The notes: generated from the letters alone by a model not told the origin. Positions 31,395 to 42,786 are shown, numbered from the stretch's first letter. The stretch is 64,000 nt of DNA from Adenophora triphylla var. japonica (GCA_022495995.1 JAFEMH010000530.1:496001-560000); one strand, 5' to 3'. Numbers and translations: made by a program.

Positions 31395-32095
31395 CAGAAC
31401 TCTAAACTTGTGCTACCACTATCCGCGAATAGTGACGAATGCCCAAGTCATTTCAAATTGTGCTATCACTATCCGCGAATAGTGACGCATGCCTAAATCA
31501 TTTCAACTTGTGCTACCACTATCCGCGAATAGTGACGAATGCCCAAGTCATTTCAAATTGTGCTATCACTATCCGCGAATAGTGACGCATGCCTAAATCA
31601 TTTCAACTTGTGCTACCACTATCCGCGAATAGTGACGAATGCCCAAGTCATTTCAACTTGTGCTACCACTATCCGCGAATAGTGACGAATGCCCAAGTCA
31701 TTTCAACTTGTGCTACCACTATCCGCGAATAGTGACGAATGCCCCAAGTCATTTCAACTTGTGCTACCACTATCCGCGAATAGTGACGAATGCCCAAGTC
31801 ATTTCAAATTGTGCTATCACTATCCGCGAATAGTGACGCATGCCTAAATCATTTCAACTTGTGCTACCACTATCCGCGAATAGTGACGAATGCCCAAGTC
31901 ATTTCAAATTGTGCTATCACTATCCGCGAATAGTGACGCATGCCTAAATCATTTCAACTTGTGCTACCACTATCCGCGAATAGTGACGAATGCCCAAGTC
32001 ATTTCAAATTGTGCTATCACTATCCGCGAATAGTGACGCATGCCTAAGTCATTCCAACTTGTGCTACCACTATCCGCGAATAGTGACGTACGCTC
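31395..32095. repeat. 50-bp minisatellite of element A
   Basis: About 14 units of 50 bp, each with the hairpin CACTATCCGCGAATAGTG. Two unit types alternate: TTGTGCTACCAC...GAATGCCC and TTGTGCTATCAC...GCATGCCT. This makes a 100-bp higher-order period, broken by four consecutive first-type units at 31600-31790. The last unit (to 32095) ends GTACGCTCAAG like the 49-bp units of B, so the two arrays share an ancestor. A 65-codon open frame at 31639-31833 is only the repeat. Confidence 0.95.
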
Positions 32096-32099
32096 AAGT

Positions 32100-32457
32100 T
32101 TCCCAACTTAAGTTACCTCTATCTCCGTCATAAAGAGATAGCGCCATAAGCTCTAGCTTCTTTAGGTGACAGCCTCCAGTAATTGTCAAAATTAGGTGAC
32201 ATCCTCCAGTAATTGTCAATCAGGTGACAGCCTCCGAATTGTCAAAATCCCAAGGATCCTAGACATCGTTCCTAACTATCTAGTGATGCTTGAACTACGG
32301 CCTGGCTTGATTCCTCCGGGATACGTAGGTAGCCTTTCATGAAAGGTCCAGCCACTCGACCAACTTGGTCACCCAATCCATCTCGGCATTCGCCAGATTG
32401 GATCCTTTTCTATCGACAACCCCTCTCGCCCTGCAAGTGACGTTGCCGAGGGGCTTC
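32100..32457 (+). other. Pre-LTR block of element A
   Basis: It has GTGACAGCCTCC repeats (32161-32240), CTAGACATCGTTCCTAACT, GATTCCTCCGGGATACG, GACCAACTTGGTCACCC at about 32358, and GTTGCCGAGGGGCTTC at the LTR boundary. It equals the block of B at 45640-46425 but is shorter. Confidence 0.75.
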
Positions 32458-34578
32458 TGTAAGTACCCAAATCTGGCTCATGCCTTCCGGTTAATTTTCC
32501 CGGCAATTTCGGTAATTTTTCCGGTAATTCCCCAGATTTTCCTAAAGTTCCGGAACAATTCCGGAATTGCTCCAAGCCTTTTAAGGGCTGAAGGGAATGC
32601 TTGGTGATTAAGAAACACGTTTTTCTTAAATCCCAAAACCCTTCTAGAAGGCTGCCACCTTGCACGTTTCTAGAAGAAGCCAGATCTGGCTACTTATGTC
32701 GTGCGACATAATCGACGGAAGAAACCTTCTAGAAACCTGCCACCTTGCATGTTTCTAGAAGAATCCAGAAGTGGCTACTTATGTCGTGCGACATAATCAG
32801 CCAGAGAGAGTTCTAGAACCATGCCACCTTGCATGTTTCTAGAAGGAAACGATTATGGCTTGTTATGTCGTGCGACATAACAAGCCCATGCAGCCGCCTA
32901 TAAATAGAGGCCTTCACCTCTCATTTTACACACACCTCTTCCACCCCTCGGTCCCCTCTATAGGGAATACGCTCCCGAAGCCTCCTCTTTCCTCACATAC
33001 CCCTCAAATCAACCTAATCCTCCCAAATCCATCCCACACACACTTCCCACACACACACTTCCCACATACATCAAGAAATCAAGGAGTTCCCAAGGATCCA
33101 AGGCCTGAACTCGGTCTCGGAGGAGGACGCTAGAAGGCTCCTATATCTAACTTGATATAGGAGTTGTGGATCTTCAAGGGTAACGAGTTTCTACCCCTTT
33201 TCCACTCTCTATTTTCCTTTGAATATAAAATCTATGTGTTACATGCATTGATAATATAGTATTCGATTAAAGTTGCATGCTTTAGCTTCATATTACCCGG
33301 ATCCACATTTTATTTCATTACATTTCATATAAAATCTTCGTTTTGACTTGGTTTTTGCATGAACACTCAAGATGAGTGTGGATCCCTCATATCCACACCC
33401 TCTTGAAGTGTTCATTATTGTTAAACATGCTCCCGAGATTTGTTTGTGAAGTAACTTGACCATTTTGGTGCCTTGTTACCTCTGCAAATTTCGGTTGTAA
33501 AGCCTCTCGCAAAATGGCTAGTTATGTCACGCGACATAGGCGGCCTATGTCACGCGACATAAGTAGCCGGTTGCGAAGCTTCACGGTTTCAAGCCGTAAT
33601 GTCGATGTTAAACCCCTTTAAGCTATAACCTTTGATGTCTATACGCAATTTAGATAGTATCTATGTACATACTATGTCATCTTTTCATTAAAATATCATT
33701 CTCATACATAAAGGTGCATCCTTTAGACCTAAATCCCATTTTTCATGCATTAAAATCATTCCCTTTCCATTTTAAATCCCTTTTCACATTAAAGATGCAC
33801 TCTTTGCACAAAGATCATTTCTTTACATAAAAAACATCCATTTGCAATCAAATGCATCATTTTCAAACCAAAAATGCCATCTTTTTGCTAAAATATCATT
33901 TTTACATCCATTTCCCCCTTTTCCCCAACCTTGGAATGGACCGGTGTAAAAGTTCTCATCTTTGCATCATTCCTTCCATTAAAGGTTCCATATCTCTTTA
34001 GAAAGGGACACCTTGAACCCTATATCTCCGATTATCGCTTAAGAAAGAGTATGAAGCCTCTATACGAGCTCGACCGTCTTAAAGCGTAGGATTGATGGGC
34101 TAAGGACATTCCTTCCTAAAGAACCTCATCTTTGACCAAAAGAGAGTCATTCTCTCGATCACGCAAGTCCCGAGGGTCCCGAGGTTAAAATGCGATGATC
34201 ACAAGTCACAAGATGAGGACGGGATCATAATCCCAAATACATAAATTCCAAGGAATCCCGAGCGACAACCAACAAATGGTTTGTACGTCCGGAAGATAAC
34301 TTGGGACATTCCCCCTTTTACTTTCAAACACATGCACACAAAGAAAGCACGCAAGCAAACACGATTAATGAAATCTAGGGAGACTTGCTCCGGCAAGGCA
34401 CTTTGGGTGAACGCCAAACGTTCTTCCCAAGGGGTAACTTAACCTCCGAACCCATAAAACCTTTTTTTCAAAGTTTTGAGGTAATCAAAATGGCGTGGCG
34501 ACTCCGTTTTTCAAATAACTCGGATGTCTTCAAACTCGCGTGAATCCAACAAACAAAAATTTTGGGCACACATTCACA
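32458..34578 (+). repeat. Element A 3' LTR
   Basis: Same layout as the 5' copy: palindromes at 32694-32711, 32779-32796 and 32857-32886 (30 bp, perfect), TATA at 32899-32906, downstream sites at 33523-33538 and 33546-33561 (both TATGTCACGCGACATA). It is preceded by GTTGCCGAGGGGCTTC. It differs from the 5' LTR by scattered single changes and short indels, and in the 5' copy one downstream site carries an extra G. Confidence 0.97.
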
Positions 34579-34583
34579 GTAAG

Positions 34584-36960
34584 GTCCATGAGGAACAGCA
34601 AGCCTTGCTCATTGATGCGCTCCGTCGTCATGGGGTTCAGATAGTGGTTGAGTCCAACGGTTCCCTGGTTATGGTAGAAGATGAGACTCCAGAAGAAACC
34701 ATCTCAGCTCCCCCATCCTATAACCAATGCCCTCCTCCATCCACATATGATCCATTACCAAGGACTACCCCTTTTCCGTCCTTTCCAGCATCCCAAGCCA
34801 TCAGGGTCCCGACACCCTCGCCTCCTCAGATAAGACCTAGCTTTGTTCCCTACCAACAGAGAGCAAATGCCACAGCTATCCCAATTACGCAGCCTCTGCA
34901 TTACCCCATGTGATTCACTCCCTCTCCTCAGTATGGGTCATCCCAGACAATCCCTAGGCCTCAAAATCAGTCCAGTGATCCTTCCAATCTATGCCCTGCA
35001 ACAGCAGATCTTCCACCCCCAACCTTTGCCAACAGGACCCCACGAGGCTCCGTATCTTTTTCCCTATCCTGGTAACTATGAGCCTAATTCCTATGCCTCC
35101 GGCCAGCTTCACGGAAACATGGGACCAGGCCAAGTTTACACTTACTTTCCTTCTAAAGATCCCCAAGCCATGGTACCAGCTACCACTCTGCCACCCACTA
35201 TCCTACCATCCAAATCTGATAAGCCTGCTTCAGAATTGAACAATCCTAAACAATCACTTGACTCCAACATGACTTGGTTATTGGAACAAGTTAAGTCCAT
35301 GCAAGAGAAATTTGGGGAACTAAGCACCAAGAAGGAGGCATACCAAATCACTAATCCCAGCAAAATTGTCCCTCTTCCCCCAAAATTTCGAATGCCTGAG
35401 ATTGAAAAGTTCAATGGTACCGATTGCCCTCGAACTCACATTGAAAGTTACCTTCTTGCCATGAGAGCCAACGATTGTACACATCAGCAAATGGCCGACC
35501 ATTTTCAGTTGTCATTAAAGGGTTCAGCTCTTAGGTGGTTCCTGCATGTGAAGCCAGAGGCCTGAGCCACCTGGGACCAAATCAAAGAAACATTCCTGGA
35601 AAAGTATAAGGCTAATTTGAATTGGGAAACCAGCAGAATTGACCTACAAGGCACTCTACATCGCTCAGACGAGCCGGTAAGCGAATTCTACAAGAGATGG
35701 AATTGGAAGCTTAGTGAAATGATGACCCCTTTGAATGAAGAAGAACAGATGGAGATCTTCCAGTCCTGCTTGAAACCTCAGTTAAGGGTCCAGATTGGCA
35801 ATTACTACTATCCTGACCTTCGGGCAATGGTAAATGCCGGCACCAAGTTTGAAAATGCCTTCAACATGGCTCCGGTCACAGGAACAGGCAACTCCTACCG
35901 CTACAAAGCACCAGTTTCAAATGCCACAGCTGTTACTGTAAAAGGAAAAGAAACGGTTGGCGCTGTTAATTATATTCAGAATGAGAAAGTTGGACAAAAT
36001 TCGAACCAAGTCGCTGTGAAGCCAAGGCCTCGTTCCTATACTGCTGAAGATTTTGGGATGCCACTAGAGAAGGTCTTCGACGGTTTGGTAGCTGAAGGAC
36101 TCATCAGACCTTTGGAAAACTGGAAACCAAAGAACCCTAGTGTCAGGATGGACGAAACCAAGCACTGTCGCTTTCACAAATATCATGGGCATAACACCAA
36201 TGATTGTACCTACCTGAAGTTCCTGATCTCTCGCCTGATTGAAGAAGGCAAGCTGGAACCGCCTCGGGGTCCCAATGTGGTCAAGAATCCTCTTCCTGCT
36301 AACAATCGAGTCAACGTGATTGAGTTTGGGGAGACAAATGCAGCCAGTTTTGGGAATCCAAAGATCATAGACATCCTGAAATTCAATGTTCCTTATGCTG
36401 AATTGCAAGGAGAGTGGAAAGATCTGATTGATGCCTCCGCCATGGAAGGACAGTTTGGACCCATAATAGGAACCGATTTCGTTAATGTCGTCAGGGCCCG
36501 ACCTCTCTTTTGTGATATCGAACCAGTGACCATAGTCAAGATTACAGAAGAAAGGCTCACCTATGAAGATTGCGAGTTTGAAGTAAGCTAAGCTATGTTG
36601 ATGAAAGTCTCTCCGGAACCCTTCATCAGTCACGGTGAGCATAATGTGTTTGTGATGGCTCTTACTATCCCTGAGGATCAGTCCCAACCCCCTGTTTAGG
36701 AAAGTGTGGAAAGAAGAGTAAACAAGCCAGAAGACTTTTATGATGAAGAAAGCTGTCTCTCGGATGCCGAAAGTGTAACTGGTCCTACTACCCCGGAGGT
36801 ACAGATGGATACAGTCAGATTTGGAAAAGAGATTGCGTCAGATCAGTCGGACATCCCCCATGGGAATGGTGTCAACAAAGGCAATGATGGTCCACAGGAT
36901 GCACAACCAAATGGGAACGCTGACAAGCCTTCTACTCCCCATGGCAACATCAGGAAAGAG
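34584..36960 (+). pseudogene. Element B gag (main part) and linker into pol
   Basis: It follows the A insertion in frame: EEQQALLIDALRRHG, SNGSLVMVEDETPEE, a proline-rich spacer, MTWLLEQVKSMQEKF, PPKFRMPEIEKFNG and CPRTHIESYLLAMRAN. The capsid core ALRWFLHVKPE and FLEKYKANLNWETS follows, then EEQMEIFQSCLKPQLR, DFGMPLEKVFDGLV, a CHHC knuckle (CRFHKYHGHNTNDC) and the linker island DFVNVVRARP. A shift near 34910 and a TGA at 35563-35565 break the gag. No aspartic protease lies between the knuckle region and the linker, where T1 and E have one. After about 36590 the reading is acidic (KPEDFYDEESCLSDAES), with stops at 36591 and 36961. Confidence 0.9.
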
Positions 36961-37139
36961 TGAAACCCCAGTCCAACCCGCATTAAATACTTCGAGTCAA
37001 TAAGTAGTATAGGGTCCAGAGTCAGTAGGGTCAAGAGTCAGTTGAGTCAGGAATATTTGAATTCCAGTCCTCCGAGTCATCCGAAGGCCTCACGCCTGAG
37101 GATTATGAATATGTAACCAATGTCATCTTTCCTCTTGCT

Positions 37140-38215
37140 TTGAATGAAATGACAGATCTTTCTGAGTATCCCCTTATTGCCAACTTAACAAATGATAAAT
37201 TAACTCAAAACTTAGCAACAGTTAATAATGAATCATTTGAACAAGATGAAAATACACTAAATGAACAATACATTAAAGAAATCTTTAAGCAGGTTGCAGA
37301 CAAAGAGGAAAACCGGGCGCAAGCTGCCGAGGAGGTTTTGACAAGTGTTAACTTGGGTACTGTCGAGGAACCTAAAGAGACACAAATTGGAAACTTCTTC
37401 CAGGGGGTTAAACGGGACAGACTGGTTAATCTACTCAGAGAATACATGGACGTCTTTGCATGGTCGTACAGGGATATGCCGGGGCTAGACAGTTCGATAG
37501 TAGAGCACAGAATCCCTCTAGCACCAGATGCTAAGCCGATGCAGCGAGCGAGGAAGATCAAGCGAGAATGGTCTCTACAGTCAAAGAAGAGATTGAGAAG
37601 CTACGTGGGTAGGATTCATCGTAGTCATCGAATATCCGACATGGTTGTCCAACATTGTGACCGTAACCAAGGCCAATGGGAAGGTGCGCCGCCGTGTAGA
37701 TTTCCGGGATCTCGAACAAGGCCGGCCCAAAGATGACTACCCCTTGCCAAACATAGACATCCTGGTGGACTCCACTGCCAACTACGAAGTCAAATCCTTC
37801 GTTGATGGCTTTGCAGGCTACAACCAGATCAAGATGGCCGAGGAGGACCAAGAAAAGACAGCCTTCACCACACCGTGGGGAACTTACTGCTATACAGTGA
37901 TGCCATTTGGGCTTAAGAACGCTGGGGCTACTTATCAGAGGGTAGAGACCGCGCTTTTTCATGACAAGGGGAAAAGTGCTCGGGCATATGGTCACGGAGC
38001 GAGGTATCAAAGTCGATCCCCGAAAGATCAAGGCCATTATGGACATGAGTCCACCTTGAACCCAGACAAAAGTCAAAAGCTTTATGGGCAAGCTGCAGTA
38101 CATCAGCCGCTTTGTCAACCAGTTGACCACTATGTGCGAGCCCATCTTCAAGCTCATGAAGAAAAATGTAGACACAGAATGGACCGAGGAATGCCAGGAT
38201 GCCTTTGACCAATTA
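37140..38215 (+). pseudogene. Element B reverse transcriptase, YVDD segment deleted
   Basis: It begins with the Tat-typical SEYPLIANLTNDKLTQNL and AEEVLTSVNLGTVEEPKE, LREYMDVFAWSYRDMPG and EHRIPLAPDAKPMQ, then after a shift near 37580 WLSNIVTVTKANGKVR, RVDFRDLEQGRPKDDYPLP, FVDGFAGYNQIKMAEED and YTVMPFGLKNAGATYQR. At about 37966 (ALFHD) it jumps to GIKVDPRKIKAIMDM-type sequence in another frame. E shows the missing part, which includes YVDD. The thumb resumes with MGKLQYISRFVNQLTTM at 38084. With the catalytic loop gone this RT cannot work. Confidence 0.92.
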
Positions 38216-39000
38216 AAGGCATACATAGTACATCCTCCGGTGCTATGCCCCCCACATAGACAGAAACCTCTTCTGCTCTATCTCACTGTCACTGATACGA
38301 CAGTTGGGGCTATGCTTGCTCAGGAGAAGAAAGACTCTCGGGTAGAGAATTCCATTTACTTTGTCAATCGGAAGCTGCAAGGAAGTGAGCTCAATTACTC
38401 AGCATGTGAAAAGACTTGTGCAGGACTGGTCTGGGTAGTAGGTAAGCTGAAGCACTACATGCAAGCCCACCCTGTGAACTTGGTCTCAAAAATGGACCCC
38501 ATCAAGTACATCTTCGATAAACCTTCCCTCTCGATGCGTCTAGCAAAGTGTTCCTTCTTCTTAGCTGAGTATGACATCAACTATGTAACGAGGAAGGCTA
38601 TCAAGGGTCAAGCGTTGTTAGACCATTTGGCAAATTTCCCAAGTAATGAGGATCGCGGGCCTGAACCCCAATTCCCAGATGAAGGGATCTTCGTAGTTGA
38701 GCCTGAGAACCGATGGCAGCTATTCTTTGACGAAGCTGCTAACAAAAGAGGAAATGGCATAGGGATGCTACTGGTCGACCCAAAAGATGAGCACACGCCA
38801 ATTGCCATCAAGTTGAACTTCCCTGCCACGAACAATGTTGCCGAGTACGAAGCTTGCATTGCTGGTTTAGAAGCTGCTTTAGAAAGGAATGACAAGGAGC
38901 TCAAAGTTTATGGAGACTCAGCCCTGATCATCAACCAGGTCTCCAACAAATGGAAGACTGTGGACCCTAATCTTCAGCGGTATCATGCCTATATGGAGGA
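38216..39000 (+). pseudogene. Element B dual RNase H
   Basis: First the gypsy RNase H: KPLLLYLTVTDTTVGAMLAQ, YFVNRKLQGSELNYSACEK, LRKHYM-like KLKHYMQAH, then FFLAEYDINYVTRKAIKGQA. After a short linker comes the second, archaeal-type RNase H: WQLFFDEAANKRGNGIGMLL, NNVAEYEACIAGLEAAL and VYGDSALIINQVSNKWK, keeping D, E and D metal ligands. The two domains in tandem are a hallmark of the Tat lineage. The open frame runs from 38084 to 39601 into integrase, but a shift occurs near 39000-39150 (SRRSDLPLPRQGKRKQ is out of frame). Confidence 0.9.
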
Positions 39001-40473
39001 GTTGGACCGGAGCAGCCGTAGAAGTGACCTTCCATTACCTCGCCAAGGGAAAAGAAAGCAGATTCACGTATGCCTTAGCTACTCTAGCCTCACCGGTAGA
39101 GATCCCCGAGGGAAAAGCCATAAAACCCTTCGAGTGGGTAGAAGAGAAGCCCTGCTTTACATTTGTGAAGTAGACTTGGGACCTGAGCCTATCAAGGAAC
39201 TGTGGTACAATCAAATTTACCAGTTCCTCAAAGATGGAGAGTCAGCTTTCAGAGACGAAGAAGGTAGACCAAAAGAAGGTGTCATAGCCAAGAGCTTGCA
39301 AGCCCTGAAGAGGTTGGCCTCCCATTATGTCATTTTAGGAGGCGACCTGTACAAGAAGCGGTACCAGGGACCACTCCTCCTGTGTGTCACCCAAGAAAGG
39401 GCTAGAGAGTTGATGACCGAAGTCCACAATGGTCCCTGTGGTCCTCATATGAATGCTAGAGCCCTGATGCAAGTGATCCTCAGAATGGGTTACTATTGGA
39501 TTTCCATGGAGACAGACTGTGTCCAGCATGTCCGAGCGTGCGACAAATGCCAACGGTTTGCTAACCTCAACCATCTCCCGCCTCATGACTGCATCGCATG
39601 ACGACTCCTTGGCCGTTCGCAACTTGGGGTATTGACGTGATAGGGAAGATAGCCCCGGCAGGAAGCAATGGGCATGAATTTGTGTTAGTAGCAGTCGACT
39701 ACTTCACCAAGTGGGTAGAGGCCAAGTCCTACAAAGTCCTCACTTCCAGAAAAGTGGCCCAATTCATCAAAGAAAACATAATGTGTAGATATGGGGTGCC
39801 CAATGAGATCTTTTCTAATAACGGGTCACACTTTGAAGGAGACTGCGATAGGTTACTGTCAGAATTCAGAATCACTCGCCACAAGTCGTCCCCATACAGA
39901 CCTCAGACTAACAGATTCGTGGAAGATGCTAATAAGACGCTCGAACGGATCATCCGGAAAATGGCCACCCGTGGTCGTGATTGGCCCGAAAAGCTGCACC
40001 TGGCACTCTGGGGCTACCAAACGTCTGTCAAAACAGCTACGGGAGAAACGCCCTTTACCCTAACCTACGGGATGGAAGCAGTGTTACCAGTGGAGTTGGA
40101 AATCCCGTCACTAAGGGTCCTCCTGGAAAACAGTGTCAACGAAGTAGAATGGCTACGTAGCCGACATGATGAGTTGGCCCTGCTCGATGAAAGAAGGCTC
40201 AAGGCCATGGAGCACACGCGAGCCTTCCAGAGGCGAATGGCCAGAGCATTTGACAAAAAAGTCAAAGCCAGAGACATCAAAGAGGGTGACTTAGTGTTGA
40301 AAGTGAAGCCCCCTACCAGAGCCAACCCCCTGGGAAAGTGGGAACCCGTTTGGATCGGCCCGTATGTGGTGCAGAAGATACTATTGGGAGGAGCAATGAA
40401 ACTTGCAGACCTGGACGACAATCCCTTTGTCCACCTAGTCAACGGCGATAAGCTCCGAAGGTACTATGTCTGA
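39001..40473 (+). pseudogene. Element B integrase, second catalytic Asp lost
   Basis: LWYNQIYQFLKDGE, then the zinc region (EVHNGPCGPHMN, GYYWISMETDC, CDKCQRF) to a frame break at about 39598. The core frame 39598-40473 reads WGIDVIGKIAPAGSNG (first Asp kept), VAVDYFTKWVEAKSYK, FSNNGSHFEGDC (the usual SDNG Asp is Asn) and YRPQTNRFVEDANKT (Glu kept). The C-terminal part has ARDIKEGDLVLKVKPP and WEPVWIGPYVVQ, ending LRRYYV at the stop 40471-40473. No chromodomain is seen. It is inactive by the D-to-N change unless that is a sequencing error. Confidence 0.92.
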
Positions 40474-40552
40474 AAAAAAAAATAAAAAATAAATAAATAT
40501 GAAAAAAAGAAAAAAATAATAAAAAAAAGAGGAGAGAAATAAAAAAAATTTA

Positions 40553-40713
40553 GTGCAAAAAGAGTAATACCCAGCTAGGCTGAAAAACCCAAAAAGGGCG
40601 GTCTGGGCAAAAAACAGGGTTGCACATAAAAAAAATCTTAGTGCAAAAAGAGTAATACCCAGCTAGGCTGAAAAACCCAAAAAGGGCGGTCTAGGCAAAA
40701 AACAGGGTTGCAC
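40553..40713 (+). repeat. Duplicated 73-nt GTGCAA/TTGCAC module, element B
   Basis: There are two copies, 40553-40625 and 40641-40713, 88 bp apart, in an A-rich stretch just after the pol stop. Each is closed by GTGCAA and TTGCAC and contains AACCCAAAAAGGG plus two CTAGGC-like motifs. Element A has two copies of the same module (25706-25780, 25806-25877). The next 90 bases (40740-40840) hold the GAACTACG...GACCTGAGCCCC and GGGAACGTAGGCAGCC block also found in A (26217-26270) and T1. Confidence 0.85.
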
Positions 40714-41103
40714 ATAAAAAAAAAAAAAAGGCCAAAAGACCTAATCCCGGTAGTTCACCAGAATGAACTACGAAGACCTGAGCCCCTTAGTCTTTCTTGT
40801 AAAAGGGGAACGTAGGCAGCCATATATGGTTCGGTCTAAACAATAAATAATAAAGGGCAATCATGTTTTCATAAAACGGGTCCTAAGCAATCAATAAGAC
40901 ATCTGAAATTTCCATGAAATGTGTCTTGATTAATTTCTAAGATCATATATTTGTTAATTACAAGTTAAAAACTTCTTGATGAGTTCAAGCACGGTCTACT
41001 CTTGACTCTGCTAACCTGCTACAAAGATCTAAAATACAATAAAAGGCCTAATAAACTACTGTGTTTGCAAAATGGCAATAAGGGAATCCTAAGAAAAGAT
41101 TTA

Positions 41104-42606
41104 TCAGCTGTCATTCACTGAGTCTTCTTTGGTCTTCTTCCCTTTACCTCGACCTCGTCGAGTGTTCTTTCTCTTCTTCTCTATGATGTCGGTCTCCCTC
41201 ACCCCGATTTCCGGTATCCTCACTGGAGCCTCCATCAAACCTGTGTCAATAAGTGCCCTCTCAATATGGGCACGAGTCCACACTTCCTCCCTCTAAGCCT
41301 CAGTCAAGGGAGCGACTTCAGATAGTCTCTTGTATCGAGCCTTCATATCCTTGATAAGGTCACCCGACTAGTTATGGCAACTCGCCTTAGCTTCAGTCTC
41401 CCTCAAAGTCCTACTCGAGTCGCAGTCAGCCCCCAATAAAGCCTGACGTCTCTCTCCCAATATGACCTGAGTCGCTCCCATCTTCCTCTCATACCAATCC
41501 AAGTAGGCCGTAGTCAAGATGGTACTCTTCCTGCTCTTGAGAATGGCCCTGGGTGGAAAAACAGTATATGTCCAAGCCCTCGAGAAGAATGAGAAGCTGG
41601 CTGGATCCCTCATGTCTAAAGGCACCACCTCCATGGTGCGGATGTCTTCCCAATTTCCCAACGGCTCCTGTAAGGCCCCGAACTGCCTGGATACCAAGCA
41701 GGGTATGTAGAAGGATGACCAACAAAACCCTGGAACCCTCACAGCATAGGACTCCTGAAATGTCCTCCGGGTCTGCAACCTCCAGTGAGGTACCCACCAG
41801 CGAATATCCGAAGTGGATAACCTAGCCATCATCAGCTCCTAGTCACCCTGGTCCTGCTGCCTAGGCGAACCTCTCCGAGAAATCACCCAAGGGCACTGAG
41901 TCGGCAAAGGCCCTGGCAAAGCCCCAAGCCTCTCCTGCAGCCATAAAGTCAACACGGCTGGGCTCCCAGACCTCATGAAATGGTCTCCCCTAGCCATCCT
42001 AACAATGTCATGCAGGGTCTCACCCAAAACCAGTGGGATAATATCCTTCCCAGCCCTGCAATCCCTAACCATGTCCAAGAGGCCACCATGACAAATCCCC
42101 ACGGACTCAGTAGTGAATAGAGACGAGAATATGCAGAGGATAAAGGCATCCATAGCCACCGTGGTTGTAGCCATATCCGGAGATCCAAACCTGCCCGGGA
42201 TATCAGAAAGGTCAATCCTGTTCGGAGCTATCATCATCCCCTCAGCCTCTCCCAGAGATATGTGCAGAAAAGATGCCAACTTTGCCGCCACCGGCACGTC
42301 TTCGATCAGAGGAATCGATATAGCCTCAATTTATGGAACCCCAATCAAGGCTCGGAAGTCTTCATAGGTTGGGACAAGCTCGTTAAAAGAAAAGCAGTAA
42401 ACGTGTCTACGGACGTCCCAGAATCTTGCCGCGACCCTCAAAAGGTCCCAATCGGGCGGAAGATCCTTCAAATGCCATAAAGATTTGATCTTGAAGGTAG
42501 TATCGAACAGCCCCTTGTGAGATTGAAAGTTATATCTCACCCAAGATTGAAGATCGGACAGAAAACGGTCTCTTTTCCCCTTTTTCAATCTGACGAGTTT
42601 CTCCAT
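41104..42606 (-). pseudogene. DUF7745-like cargo gene of element B
   Basis: A 501-codon minus-strand frame starts at ATG 42606 (MEKLVRLKKGKRDRFLSDLQ) and ends at TGA 41104-41106. It contains no indel, only four in-frame stops (TAA at 42331, TAG at 41839, 41368 and 41293). FWDVRRHVYCFSFNELVPTYEDFRALIGVP-type sequence resembles the FWDPxYRCFTF...PTxEEY signature I associate with plant DUF7745 proteins, relatives of PMD. The middle has LSDIPGRFGSPDMAT and the C-terminus is basic (KKRKNTRRGRGKGKKTK, a likely nuclear signal). Each stop is a CAA- or CAG-type position, so C-to-T decay fits. Two family palindromes lie 137-180 bp upstream. Its function is unknown. Confidence 0.65.
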
Positions 42607-42742
42607 TGCAAGATGATCAAAGTTGATGTCTTTAGGTCAAAAATATGCTCTGGGATCAGTTGGGACAAGTCTAGGGTGAAAATGAAATGAAATGGCCAAG
42701 CCTTGGTTTTATTTTGAAAAAGACTAGTCCATACAGAACTGT

Positions 42743-42786
42743 TAGCCGCACGGCTACATTTGCTCCCAGGTCCAGACCGCACGGCC
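42743..42786 (-). promoter_or_regulatory. Palindrome pair upstream of DUF7745-like gene
   Basis: TAGCCGCACGGCTA (42743-42756) is a perfect 14-bp palindrome; ACCGCACGGC (42776-42785) is a second copy with one altered base. Centres (42749.5 and 42780.5) are 31 bp apart, the same spacing as in the B LTRs. Each is followed by a (A/T)CATTTGC stretch as in the LTR copies. No clear TATA box is seen. Confidence 0.65.

Larger units (their letters stand above)
19533..34578 (+). mobile_element. Element A: complete 15-kb non-autonomous Tat element nested in B
   Basis: LTRs 19533-21654 (2122 bp) and 32458-34578 (2121 bp) are near-identical. The target duplication GTAAG is perfect (19528-19532 and 34579-34583). 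It sits in codon ~30 of the B gag. The interior has a primer site, leader, decayed gag, no RT, RNase H or integrase, a duplicated RNA-like module, an internal copy of the pre-LTR block, an antisense PMD gene and a 50-bp minisatellite. It must have been mobilised by proteins supplied in trans. Confidence 0.97.

Noticed and set aside
31639..31833. Repetitive 64-codon protein
   Set aside because: Direct translation of the 50-bp minisatellite, whose unit length is not a multiple of three.
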